Origin: Aliiglaciecola sp041538045
GTDB taxonomy: Bacteria; Pseudomonadota; Gammaproteobacteria; Enterobacterales; Alteromonadaceae
Assembly: GCF_041538045.1 (NCBI RefSeq)
Contig: NZ_JBGOSE010000002.1
Span: 124,001-188,000, forward strand
Direction: 5' to 3'
Length of the DNA stretch: 64,000 bases
Below the pieces are notes generated by a model. It did no database searches, was not told the DNA's origin, and saw only the letters and a program-made list of their open reading frames with translations. The position numbers and the translations under genes are program-made. Positions 1 to 7,914 of this stretch are shown piece by piece. Numbering within the stretch: position 1 is the first letter of the stretch; each line of letters opens with the position of its first letter.

Positions 1-434
1 TATCCGTCACGATGATGTACAGCAATAGTGGCTGAACTACCAAAGTCAGACAAATTGTCTCGTAAGTTATCAATTTCAGTATTGTGCAACTCCATGCAAA
101 CCATTTTGTCTTGTTCACGGAGCATATTAGCGGCAATTAACGGCGAACCAGGATATTGATTATTTGCAATAAATTCATTGGTGAGCTGCTGATAGTCTGC
201 AATATCCTGTTGCTCTGATTGATATTTCTGGATTGCCGTTATACCAGTCTTAAACTCTAGGGTTTTTTGTGCTTCTTCACCAGCTAGTTCATACAAACCC
301 GCTCCGCTATGGGTATCAATATAGATGGCTGGCTTGGGTTTGTTTTTAAGTTTTTTGATGATCAACATTTGGGTAATATGCTTTAACACATCTGCATGAT
401 TGCCTGCATGAAAACTGTGGCGATAACTTAACAT
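1..434 (-). CDS. rlmJ: 23S rRNA (adenine-N6) methyltransferase RlmJ, N-terminal part only
   Basis: RlmJ methylates A2030 of 23S rRNA using S-adenosylmethionine; it acts in the cytoplasm on the naked rRNA. The start is an ATG at 434 reading MLSYRHSFHAGNHADVLKH, the invariant amino end of this family (formerly YhiR). It continues with KPAIYIDTHSGAGLYEL, the SAM-binding region. About 144 codons are present and the frame is still open at base 1, so the catalytic DPPY region and the carboxyl end lie outside the window. It is transcribed in the same direction as the bkd operon behind it, but a strong hairpin separates them, so it is probably its own unit. Identification is from the amino-terminal motif alone, which is very characteristic. 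Confidence 0.93.
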   Translation of the reverse strand, partial: MLSYRHSFHAGNHADVLKHITQMLIIKKLKNKPKPAIYIDTHSGAGLYELAGEEAQKTLEFKTGITAIQKYQSEQQDIADYQQLTNEFIANNQYPGSPLIAANMLREQDKMVCMELHNTEIDNLRDNLSDFGSSATIAVHHRDG

Positions 435-506
435 TTCAATAGTTACTTTTATAACTGGACATCAGCTAATGATACTTAAATAAGGCAATGCCACCAAGGT
501 TTAATC

Positions 507-535
507 AAAAACTGCCATATAAAACTATATGGCAG
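507..535 (-). terminator. Rho-independent terminator of the bkd operon
   Basis: A perfect 10-bp stem (CTGCCATATA, 512-521, with TATATGGCAG, 526-535) closes an AAAC loop. On the minus strand it is followed by five T (507-511). It begins 9 bases past the E2 stop codon, so it fits as the end of the bkd transcript. Confidence 0.75.
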
Positions 536-543
536 CACATACC

Positions 544-2172
544 TTAACTTAACTCAGTTAGCATACTGATGGGGTTTTCCAGATAGGATTTCCACAAGTT
601 ACTAAATTTCAGCATAGTGGCACCATCAATGATGCGGTGATCCCCAGACCAACTGATATGCATGATATTGACCGGAACGACATTGTCATTTTGATCAAAT
701 CGTGGAAGTCGCTGAATTTTACCTAGAGCGACAATGGCACTTTCAGGTTTATTGATCACCGGCGTTGCTGTGGTACCGCCAATCACGCCAACATTGGATA
801 TACTAATAGTACCGCCCTTTAAGTCCTGATTAGACAGTTTCCCCTGTCTGGCTAACCCTACTAAACGTTCCACTTCTTGAGCAATCTCAAACAAGGAAAG
901 GTTTTCTACACCTTTTATATTGGGCACCAACAAACCTACCTTTGAATCAACTGCAATGCCAATATTATGGGTTTTGATATAGGTTATTTCAGTACACTCA
1001 GGGTTCACCTGGCTATTAATGATTGGGTACTGTTTTAAAGCCAAAGACAGAGATTTAATGAAAAATGGCATCAAACTTAATTTAGTGCCCTTATCTTCAA
1101 ACTCCTGTTTAAGATCCCGGCGCACATCCATTAACTTATCCATTTCTATTTCATCACTGACACTAAAATGGGGAATACTGAAAACAGAATCCGTCATTTG
1201 TTTGGCCATAATGGCTTTAATTCCACGAATAGGTTCAACTGTATTATGGTTATCTAGATCTTTACTTTGTGTTCTAGGATTTTCATTGAGGTTATGATTT
1301 GTCGCTACCTGATTGGCAGAGTCAGTTTGCTGAGATTTATCTAAGTGAGCGGCAATATCTTGTTTTAACACGCGCCCTTTTTTACCGCTTCCTAATACGC
1401 AAGTAATATCTAAATTATTTTCTCTGGCTAGGCGACGGACAGCTGGGCTGGCTAGTGCCTTTTTGTTAATTGATTTTTGCTCAGGCGAGCGCTGTTGGCT
1501 TACTTGAGGTTGATGGCTCACCTCTTCGGCAGTTTTCTGTTGTCCTGACTTCGGGCCTGCTTCTTCAGAGGTGATCAGTGAATACAAAGGGCTATGGACT
1601 TTAGCCACTTCCCCTTGATGATAATAAAGTTGACTTATTACCCCAGTGTATTTGGCTGGGATTTCAACCAATGCTTTGTCTGTCATCACTTCGACCACGG
1701 CTTGATCTTCAGTCACTTTTTCACCTTCTTCAACCAGCCATTTAACGATTTCACATTCGACTATGCCTTCACCAATATCTGGCAAAATAAAATCCAAAGC
1801 TTCACTGGAAGCGGCATCATCGGCTGATGGCGTTTGACTCAGTTTGGTCTCTTCTTCCTCAAGAATAGGCTCACTGGTCTTTGATTTGTCAGAAGGTGCA
1901 TCCTCAGAAGTTCCATGGGCTTTTGGCTGATCGTCAAGATTGCCATCTAATGCAAATAAAGGTTCATGGACTTTTGCCACTTCACCTGCTTTGTAATATA
2001 GCTTACTCACTTTTCCTGAGTGCATTGCTGGAATTTGCACGGTTGCTTTATCGGTCATGACTTCGGCAACGGGCTGATCTTCTTCGATCAAGTCCCCTTC
2101 TTTTACCAACCACTCAAGGAGTTCACATTCTACTATTCCTTCGCCAATATCAGGCAATATAAAGTCTTGCAT
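544..2172 (-). CDS. bkdB: Branched-chain 2-oxoacid dehydrogenase E2 (dihydrolipoyl acyltransferase) with two lipoyl domains
   Basis: E2 core of the branched-chain 2-oxoacid dehydrogenase complex: it moves the acyl group from E1 to CoA through swinging lipoyl arms. The 542 residues show two near-duplicate lipoyl domains, each with ILPDIGEGIVECE and a MTDKA lipoylation site (about residues 2-76 and 126-202). Charged, Gln/Ser-rich linkers follow. Then comes a peripheral E1/E3-binding domain (ASPAVRRLAREN, about 240-275) and a catalytic domain with the HRIIDG motif (His512, Asp516). The LPDIGEGI..CE form and the E1 partners point to the branched-chain rather than the pyruvate complex. One lipoyl domain is usual in BCKDH E2, so two is a variant. 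It lies 14 bases behind E1beta in the same operon. No E3 (lpd) gene is in the cluster, so E3 must come from elsewhere. Confidence 0.93.
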   Translation of the reverse strand: MQDFILPDIGEGIVECELLEWLVKEGDLIEEDQPVAEVMTDKATVQIPAMHSGKVSKLYYKAGEVAKVHEPLFALDGNLDDQPKAHGTSEDAPSDKSKTSEPILEEEETKLSQTPSADDAASSEALDFILPDIGEGIVECEIVKWLVEEGEKVTEDQAVVEVMTDKALVEIPAKYTGVISQLYYHQGEVAKVHSPLYSLITSEEAGPKSGQQKTAEEVSHQPQVSQQRSPEQKSINKKALASPAVRRLARENNLDITCVLGSGKKGRVLKQDIAAHLDKSQQTDSANQVATNHNLNENPRTQSKDLDNHNTVEPIRGIKAIMAKQMTDSVFSIPHFSVSDEIEMDKLMDVRRDLKQEFEDKGTKLSLMPFFIKSLSLALKQYPIINSQVNPECTEITYIKTHNIGIAVDSKVGLLVPNIKGVENLSLFEIAQEVERLVGLARQGKLSNQDLKGGTISISNVGVIGGTTATPVINKPESAIVALGKIQRLPRFDQNDNVVPVNIMHISWSGDHRIIDGATMLKFSNLWKSYLENPISMLTELS

Positions 2173-2186
2173 CTTATTTCTCCTGA

Positions 2187-3164
2187 TTAATAATTGACTG
2201 AGCGTTTGATGGCTTCATAGGTTTTTAAATGATCCGGCATATATTCCTTTTCGTGTGACAACGGATAAGGCGTATCTAAGCCACAGACTCGTGTTATGGG
2301 TGATTCTAGATTTAAAAAACATTTGTCTTGAACAGTGGCGGCAATTTCACTGGCAAAACCTCCGGTTTGAGGTGCTTCGTGGTTAATTAACAGTCGCCCC
2401 GTTTTCACAACAGATCCACAAACGGTTTCTACGTCCCAAGGTAAAATGCTACGTAAATCGATGATTTCACAGGAGATGCCATCACCTTCTGCCATTTCTG
2501 CCGATTTTTGCAAAACTTCTACCTGCGCTCCCCACGCCAGTAACGTGATGTCAGTCCCGCTTTTAACCAACTCCGCTTTACCTAGAGTCAATTCGTAATC
2601 TTCTTCTGGTACTTCCCCCACTGATGCGCGGTATAAACGTTTGGGCTCCATAAATAGCACCGGATTGTCGTCGCGAATAGAGGCCAATAACAGACCCTTA
2701 GCTTGATATGGATTGCGAGGAATAACGATTTTCATGCCTGGAATATGAGCGAAAAAAGCCTCTGGTGATTGTGAGTGATAATGGCCACCAGCAATACCAC
2801 CACCATATGGTGTTCTGATGGTCAAACTACCGCAGCTAAATTGACCGCCGGAACGATATCGAAATTTAGCAGTTTCATTGACGATCTGATCAAACGCGGG
2901 AAATATATAATCAGCAAACTGGATCTCTGCGATGGCAGTTGACCCCTGTGATGCTAAACCATTGGCAAACCCGATGATGCCCTGTTCAGTTAACGGCGTA
3001 TTGAAACAACGGCCATTACCAAACTTTTCTTGTAAATTGCTCGTGGCCCTAAATACCCCCCCAAAATGCCCTACGTCCTCACCAAATACCATGGCTGTTT
3101 TATCTGCTTCCATAGCTGTGATTAGTGCATTATTTACCGCTTGTAACATGTTCATTTTAATCAT
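2187..3164 (-). CDS. bkdA2: Branched-chain 2-oxoacid dehydrogenase E1 component, beta subunit
   Basis: Beta half of the thiamine-diphosphate-dependent E1 that decarboxylates 2-oxoisovalerate, 2-oxoisocaproate and 2-oxo-3-methylvalerate. Seen: the transketolase pyrimidine-binding region (MVFGEDVGHFGGVFRAT, EQGIIGFANGLA, EIQFADYIFPAFDQI) and the transketolase C-terminal domain with NHEAPQTGGFASE. I place the start at ATG 3164 (MIKMNMLQAVNNAL), giving 325 residues. An AGGGAG ribosome site lies just upstream, and the ATG overlaps the E1alpha stop by 8 bases, implying translational coupling. An in-frame upstream start at 3197 would be buried inside E1alpha and is unlikely. Length and motifs are normal for the family. 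Confidence 0.94.
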   Translation of the reverse strand: MIKMNMLQAVNNALITAMEADKTAMVFGEDVGHFGGVFRATSNLQEKFGNGRCFNTPLTEQGIIGFANGLASQGSTAIAEIQFADYIFPAFDQIVNETAKFRYRSGGQFSCGSLTIRTPYGGGIAGGHYHSQSPEAFFAHIPGMKIVIPRNPYQAKGLLLASIRDDNPVLFMEPKRLYRASVGEVPEEDYELTLGKAELVKSGTDITLLAWGAQVEVLQKSAEMAEGDGISCEIIDLRSILPWDVETVCGSVVKTGRLLINHEAPQTGGFASEIAATVQDKCFLNLESPITRVCGLDTPYPLSHEKEYMPDHLKTYEAIKRSVNY

Positions 3165-4350
3165 TTTTAATTCTCCCTGAAGTCTTAGGATAGGCATCTG
3201 GGTACTGACGAATATGTTGCTTTAATGATTGCAATTGTTCTTTTAAGTGCCATGGAGGGGTGTCATAAACATCTTCAATAATATCATCAATGTTATTTAC
3301 GGGTTCCTTTTCAACTTGCTTTAGAGTTTGCAATACTTCTTGACGAGATTCAGTGGCAAATTGTTTGATTGCCTCTTCATCCAGCCAACCTTTACTTTTC
3401 ATCCATTTCTCGAAACGTAACAATGGATCTTTTAATTTCCATTTAGCTTCTTCTTCTTTAGAGCGATACCCACTGGGATCATCTGAAGTTGAATGAGCAG
3501 CAAGGCGATAGGTCATGGCTTCAATTAATACCGGGCAATTTTCTTTCAGTGCAGTCTCTCGTGCCTGTTTAGTTGCTGCATAAACGGCTAAAACGTCATT
3601 GCCATCGACGCGGATCGTTCTAACTCCGTAGCCGATACCACGAGATGCAATGCCATCTCCGGCAAATTGTTCTTCTGCTGGGGTAGAAATGGCGTAACCA
3701 TTATTGCGGCACAGGAAAATCACCGGGCAATGTAAAACAGCGGCCATATTAAGCCCTGCGTGAAAATCGCCCTCAGATGCGGCTCCTTCCCCAAAATAGC
3801 ATATAGTTAACGCATCCAAACCAGCCATTTTTTGACCATAAGCATAACCTGAGGCTTGGGGAATTTGTGTCCCTAAGGGAGATGAAATGGTCATAAAGTT
3901 AAGATCCTTATCACCGTAGTGAATGGGCATTTGACGACCTTTATTAGGATCTTTTTGATTACTAAACATCTGATCCATAAATTGTTTGGTTGTATACCCA
4001 CGATACGCTAATGAACCTTGTTCTCGGTATTGAGATAAAATCATATCTTGGGGCTCTAAAGCCGCTGCGCTACCAATAGTTGCGGCTTCTTCACCGGTAC
4101 AGGCTAAATAAAAACTGATCCGTCCTTGTCGTTGAGCGGCAATCATTCGTTCATCTAAAATCCTAATGTAATGCATAGTTTTTAAGATTTTTTCAGATAC
4201 TTCTTGGCTTAACTCGGGGCACTGCTCATGGTCATGCTCAACACCATCAGGTGACAATAATTGCAACATGGGGATGTCAACTAATCCATTGGTGATCATT
4301 TGAACCTGATGGACCATCCCAATATCGGAAAGATGATTTCTGTCTTTCAT
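3157..4350 (-). CDS. bkdA1: Branched-chain 2-oxoacid dehydrogenase E1 component, alpha subunit
   Basis: Alpha half of E1, carrying most of the thiamine diphosphate site. The ThDP motif reads GEGAASEGDFHAGLNM and ends in CRNN. RVDGNDVLAVYAATKQAR and HSTSDDPSGYRS (the equivalent of the phosphorylation loop of the animal enzyme) identify the branched-chain rather than the pyruvate form. I choose ATG 4350 (MKDRNHLSD), 397 residues. The frame extends 13 codons further to a TTG at 4389, but the ATG fits the family start better. The ribosome site is weak. It is the first gene of the three-gene operon; two palindromes about 90-155 bases upstream are candidate operators. Confidence 0.94.
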   Translation of the reverse strand: MKDRNHLSDIGMVHQVQMITNGLVDIPMLQLLSPDGVEHDHEQCPELSQEVSEKILKTMHYIRILDERMIAAQRQGRISFYLACTGEEAATIGSAAALEPQDMILSQYREQGSLAYRGYTTKQFMDQMFSNQKDPNKGRQMPIHYGDKDLNFMTISSPLGTQIPQASGYAYGQKMAGLDALTICYFGEGAASEGDFHAGLNMAAVLHCPVIFLCRNNGYAISTPAEEQFAGDGIASRGIGYGVRTIRVDGNDVLAVYAATKQARETALKENCPVLIEAMTYRLAAHSTSDDPSGYRSKEEEAKWKLKDPLLRFEKWMKSKGWLDEEAIKQFATESRQEVLQTLKQVEKEPVNNIDDIIEDVYDTPPWHLKEQLQSLKQHIRQYPDAYPKTSGRIKND

Positions 4351-4438
4351 CAAAAAACCTATTTTGTGAGTTAAATAAACTGTTATCAATATGTTAATTT
4401 TAGTTCACATTTAAAGGAGATGTGTTGCGAAAATGAAT

Positions 4439-4453
4439 TGTGCAAAATGCACA
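4439..4453. promoter_or_regulatory. Perfect palindrome, candidate operator of the bkd operon
   Basis: TGTGCA and TGCACA arms are separated by AAA, about 90-105 bases upstream of the E1alpha start. Its size and place suit a dimeric repressor or activator site. It does not match a consensus that I can name with confidence. Confidence 0.4.
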
Positions 4454-4485
4454 TAAGACAGAAGCATTCTAATAAGACCATTCAT

Positions 4486-4505
4486 ATTAGGATGTCTATC
4501 CTAAT
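4486..4505. promoter_or_regulatory. Second palindrome upstream of bkd
   Basis: ATTAGGAT and ATCCTAAT form perfect 8-bp arms around GTCT. It could be an operator or an RNA hairpin. It lies about 140 bases upstream of the E1alpha start and far downstream of nothing on the plus strand, so regulation of bkd is the simplest reading. Confidence 0.35.
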
Positions 4506-4670
4506 TATTAATTAACCTGAATCCCTTTATTCACCAGCAAGAGAATGTTTGGACTAATTTCTTTTGTTAACTAATTAAAAGACTGGAAGTTGTGGTCGTG
4601 GAAGTTGCTGGAAAATGATTGAGTTTCAACACGAGTTAAAAATTTTAGGATCTGAGTTCATACTAGAAAT

Positions 4671-4697
4671 AAAAAAGGGTCTAATCATTAGACCCTT
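4671..4697 (-). terminator. Rho-independent terminator of the DUF2189 gene
   Basis: AAGGGTCTAAT and ATTAGACCCTT pair perfectly. On the minus strand a run of six T follows. It ends 26 bases past the stop codon of the gene at 4724-5518. Confidence 0.85.
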
Positions 4698-4723
4698 GCT
4701 ATATAGATTCGACTTAAGTTTGT

Positions 4724-5518
4724 TTACTCAAACTTACGTTCCCGTTTAGTCTCTATGGTTTCAATGTACCCATGCCATGTGGCATATCCAATTAATGGCA
4801 TTAGTAATACAAATCCAACAAACCCCGTTAAAAAGCCAATGACCACTGCGACAAAGATAATCATTGCCCAAACAAACATTGCACCTTTATTCAGCCATAC
4901 AGCGTTTACGCTCGTTAACACGGCAGTGGCCAAATCTACCTTACGTTCCATTAATATTGGTTGGGTAAAGGCACTGAGTAAAAATACGATGCCAGTAAAT
5001 ACTGCGCCAACGACTGTACCTAAAACTAGGAATGGCAATAACTCTTCCAAGTTATCTCCTAAGTAAGATGGATATAATGCATGGATCATTGATGCGACAC
5101 GCAACCAAAATATCATCAATACCATAAGCAATATGCCAAACCCCCATTCATTCACGGCATTTCGTTTCACTGCTTTTACCGCATGCCATAAAGTCGGTTT
5201 ATGGCCCTTACCAAATTCCCAGCTAATATCATATAAAGCGGCGGCTAAAAAAGGGCCGATTAACATAAAACACACCATGGCAGGTAAAATAACTAAATGC
5301 CAACCAGTGAGTGCAACTAAATAGGTTATCAACCAAGGAATTAACGCGAAAAACACGCCAAAGAAAACCGTTAAAATAGGTGCTCGTAATAGATCTCTAA
5401 ATCCTAATGCGAGCCACTTAAAAGGATCGGTTAATGCTAACTCTTTGCAAGGAATAACTCGGGCAATACTACTATCAGTTATTGCATTATGAGGTTCTTC
5501 TTGGAAATGCTGTGACAT
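4724..5518 (-). CDS. DUF2189-family integral membrane protein
   Basis: Predicted inner-membrane protein of 264 residues, function unknown. After a short soluble amino end comes DPFKWLALGFRDLLRAP, the family signature, then about six hydrophobic segments: two near residues 49-95, then near 125-145, 165-190 and 210-250. GPFLAAALYDISWEFGKGH is the other conserved stretch, typical of DUF2189 (a membrane family often found near respiratory genes). An AGGGAG ribosome site stands 7 bases before ATG 5518. It is monocistronic, with its own terminator. I cannot give a substrate or role; the assignment is to a family, not a function. Confidence 0.8.
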   Translation of the reverse strand: MSQHFQEEPHNAITDSSIARVIPCKELALTDPFKWLALGFRDLLRAPILTVFFGVFFALIPWLITYLVALTGWHLVILPAMVCFMLIGPFLAAALYDISWEFGKGHKPTLWHAVKAVKRNAVNEWGFGILLMVLMIFWLRVASMIHALYPSYLGDNLEELLPFLVLGTVVGAVFTGIVFLLSAFTQPILMERKVDLATAVLTSVNAVWLNKGAMFVWAMIIFVAVVIGFLTGFVGFVLLMPLIGYATWHGYIETIETKRERKFE

Positions 5519-5754
5519 ACATAACTCCCTAACTTTAAATCGAATCGGGTGGAAACACAGTTATAATTCAAATAAGACATATCAATTAGTATAAGTAAGC
5601 AATGAAAGTTTGCCATTTTTCCGCTGAATTATTATTCACTTGAGTTAACAGAACAGCGCTTAAGATGCCGACTTAGAACATTCTTATTATTAACATAAAA
5701 TTAACAACTTGAAAGTAAAAGTAGATTAATAATTAAACTGAATGTATTTAAGGG

Positions 5755-6279
5755 TTAATGAATATCGGCTAGACACCAACTCAAGGGGCTAGCAAAATAG
5801 CGAAAAAGGGCTAGATTAAGGTCAGAAAAGCTCGTAATGGATTGTTCTGAGTTAGATACACATTTAAATACAAAACGATGACAATTGTTTTTAATCAGAT
5901 CGTAGTCACTATAATTGTATAGATTAGCGACTGCAGTTGCTGCAGCGTGGGGAGAGATTAGCGGTGCGCCTGAAGCATCACATAATACATGTATGCGAGT
6001 TCCACTTCTTTTAGTTAAGAAGCGCTCAGGAGAAATTCCGCGAATTAAACCGTTTCCTTTTAATTCAATAATATTACCGTCAACCCAAATCCCAGTATGT
6101 TCAAATACACCAAAAATGCCACAACAGACAATAGAGCCGTCTTGAACACTAACTAATGAATCATCTTCACCAGGGTAATGTTTTACGTATTGGCGTTTAA
6201 TTTTATTTGATTGCTGAAGTTTATCGCCAGCATATAAAGCGGCTATTCCAGCCCCTAACCATAACAAAGGTACAGGCAT
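5755..6279 (-). CDS. LRAT-like (permuted NlpC/P60) domain protein
   Basis: A 174-residue protein with a short hydrophobic amino end (about residues 4-18), possibly a membrane anchor. It has the two hallmarks of the lecithin retinol acyltransferase-like, circularly permuted NlpC/P60 fold: a histidine in FEHTGIWV (His61) and a cysteine in NNCHRF (Cys133). In this fold they form a Cys-His acyltransferase or thiol-hydrolase site. Bacterial members have no settled substrate; lipid or peptide acyl groups are possible. An AGGA ribosome site lies 7 bases before ATG 6279. It stands alone between its DUF2189 neighbour and the divergent alaA. The family is inferred from motifs; the reaction is not known. 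Confidence 0.62.
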   Translation of the reverse strand: MPVPLLWLGAGIAALYAGDKLQQSNKIKRQYVKHYPGEDDSLVSVQDGSIVCCGIFGVFEHTGIWVDGNIIELKGNGLIRGISPERFLTKRSGTRIHVLCDASGAPLISPHAAATAVANLYNYSDYDLIKNNCHRFVFKCVSNSEQSITSFSDLNLALFRYFASPLSWCLADIH

Positions 6280-6464
6280 GTCGTTTTCCTATGAAGACTA
6301 CTCCTTAAGCCTGCAAGATCTATTTAAATTAGGCAATATAAAGTTTGTAAACAGATGTTATGCAAAAAAACATGAGTGATATATAAAAATAATTATGAAT
6401 TCCCCCTTAACACCACCCCCTTGGCTGTATTATTCTGTGTTATCAAATTAAGGTGTAGGTATTC

Positions 6465-7682
6465 ATGAAAATAATCAACAAATCCAACAAATTAGAGGGC
6501 GTGTGTTACGACATTCGAGGACCAATCCTCGATGCTGCCAAAAAAATGGAAGATGAAGGACATCGTATCCTCAAACTTAATATTGGTAACCCCGCCCCAT
6601 TTGGATTTGCCGCACCAGAAGATATTTTAAAAGACGTTATTCATAACTTGCCTACTGCCCAAGGCTATTCTGATGCCAGCGGTATTTACGCTGCCCGTGT
6701 TGCAGTAATGCAGTACTACCAACAACAGAACATTAAAAACATTTTAGTTGATGATGTATTCATTGGTAATGGCGTAAGCGAATTAATCGTTATGGCCATG
6801 CAAGCGTTGTTAAACAATGGTGACGAAGTATTGATCCCCAGCCCCGATTACCCTCTGTGGACTGCAGCGGTCAGCTTGTCCTCTGGTACGCCGGTACACT
6901 ATAAGTGCGTTGAACAGGCAGATTGGTTTCCAGATATAGCCGATATTCGCAGTAAGATAACCAGTAATACCAAAGCCATCGTACTCATTAATCCAAACAA
7001 CCCGACTGGTGCGGTATACAGCAAAGAAGTACTCCAAGACATCATTGACGTTGCCAGAGAGTTCAATTTAGTTGTGTTTAGTGATGAAATTTACGACAAG
7101 ATTTTATACGACGATGCTCAGCACAATTGTATAGCGGCCATGGCCGATGATTTGTTTTTTATTACCTTAAGTGGCTTGTCAAAAAACTATAGAATCGCGG
7201 GCTTTAGGGCTGGTTGGCTATTGGTTAGTGGTAATAAATTAATTGCCAAAAATTATATAGACGGCATTAATATGCTGGCATCCATGCGCATGTGTGCCAA
7301 TGTCCCCTGCCAACATGCAATTCAAACTGCATTGGGCGGCTATCAAAGTATTAATGATTTAATTGTCGACGGTGGCCGTTTAAAAATTCAACGTGATTTA
7401 GCCACTAAAATGCTAAATGACATCGAAGGCATAAGTTGTGTGGTACCCAAAGGGGCCATGTACTGCTTCGCTAAAGTAGACGCTGAAAAATTCAATATAA
7501 CCAATGACGAACAAATGATTTTGGACTTATTGACCAAAGAAAAGATTTTGCTTGTTCACGGAAAGGCGTTTAACTTTAAAGATGGCTGTTATTTCAGATT
7601 GGTTTTTCTACCTCACAAGGACGAATTAGAAACCGCGATTAAACGTATTGGTAACTTCTTCTCGTACTACAGACAGGTTTAA
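6465..7682 (+). CDS. alaA: Alanine-synthesizing aminotransferase, AlaA type
   Basis: Fold-type I PLP aminotransferase of 405 residues, the main glutamate-pyruvate aminotransferase in E. coli. Seen: GNPAPFGF near residue 42, NPNNPTGA (176-183), SDEIYD with Asp207 that binds the PLP ring nitrogen, and the Schiff-base lysine Lys240 in LSGLSKNYR, followed by FRAGW. The amino end NKLEGVCYDIRGPILDAA matches the AlaA (YfbQ) subgroup closely. AAGGTG lies upstream of the ATG. yfbR follows 230 bases downstream, as in enterobacteria, which supports the assignment. Three hairpins separate the two genes. Confidence 0.9.
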   Translation: MKIINKSNKLEGVCYDIRGPILDAAKKMEDEGHRILKLNIGNPAPFGFAAPEDILKDVIHNLPTAQGYSDASGIYAARVAVMQYYQQQNIKNILVDDVFIGNGVSELIVMAMQALLNNGDEVLIPSPDYPLWTAAVSLSSGTPVHYKCVEQADWFPDIADIRSKITSNTKAIVLINPNNPTGAVYSKEVLQDIIDVAREFNLVVFSDEIYDKILYDDAQHNCIAAMADDLFFITLSGLSKNYRIAGFRAGWLLVSGNKLIAKNYIDGINMLASMRMCANVPCQHAIQTALGGYQSINDLIVDGGRLKIQRDLATKMLNDIEGISCVVPKGAMYCFAKVDAEKFNITNDEQMILDLLTKEKILLVHGKAFNFKDGCYFRLVFLPHKDELETAIKRIGNFFSYYRQV

Positions 7683-7695
7683 TTGCATTACTCTA

Positions 7696-7725
7696 AATGA
7701 GAGTGCTATTTTCAACACTCTCATT
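7696..7725. repeat. Hairpin 1 after alaA (likely terminator)
   Basis: AATGAGAGTG and CACTCTCATT pair perfectly (10 bp) around a 10-base loop, 14 bases after the alaA stop codon. There is no strong T-run, so it is a terminator candidate rather than a clear one. Confidence 0.5.
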
Positions 7726-7742
7726 CATTAAACAAGGGCTTT

Positions 7743-7773
7743 ATTTGCTGATTTGGGCACAAAATCAGCAAAT
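7743..7773. repeat. Hairpin 2 in the alaA-yfbR gap
   Basis: ATTTGCTGATTT and AAATCAGCAAAT form a perfect 12-bp stem around seven bases. It could be a second terminator, a transcript-stabilizing stem or a small RNA element. Confidence 0.45.
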
Positions 7774-7817
7774 AGTGACCACATCCATGTATCATTCACA
7801 CCAGTAGCTGATATTGG

Positions 7818-7845
7818 TATTCTTTACATTAATCGGTAAAGAATA
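7818..7845. repeat. Hairpin 3 in the alaA-yfbR gap
   Basis: TATTCTTTAC and GTAAAGAATA pair perfectly (10 bp) around eight bases, 70 bases upstream of yfbR. The position suits an operator or a leader hairpin of yfbR. Confidence 0.45.
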
Positions 7846-7914
7846 AACGGTAAGTAAAAGCCTTTCCCTTCAATCTAAAATGATAAATATTTCATAAAAT
7901 CAAAGGTCTTAAGT

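Larger units (their letters stand above)
4351..4670. other. Intergenic region upstream of the bkd operon
   Basis: No convincing gene. It holds two palindromes described separately and presumably the bkd promoter reading leftwards. The rest is AT-rich sequence in which I see nothing further. Confidence 0.6.

Noticed and set aside
3165..3197. Longer E1beta start at 3197
   Set aside because: It would read back into E1alpha; ATG 3164 has an AGGGAG site and matches the family start.
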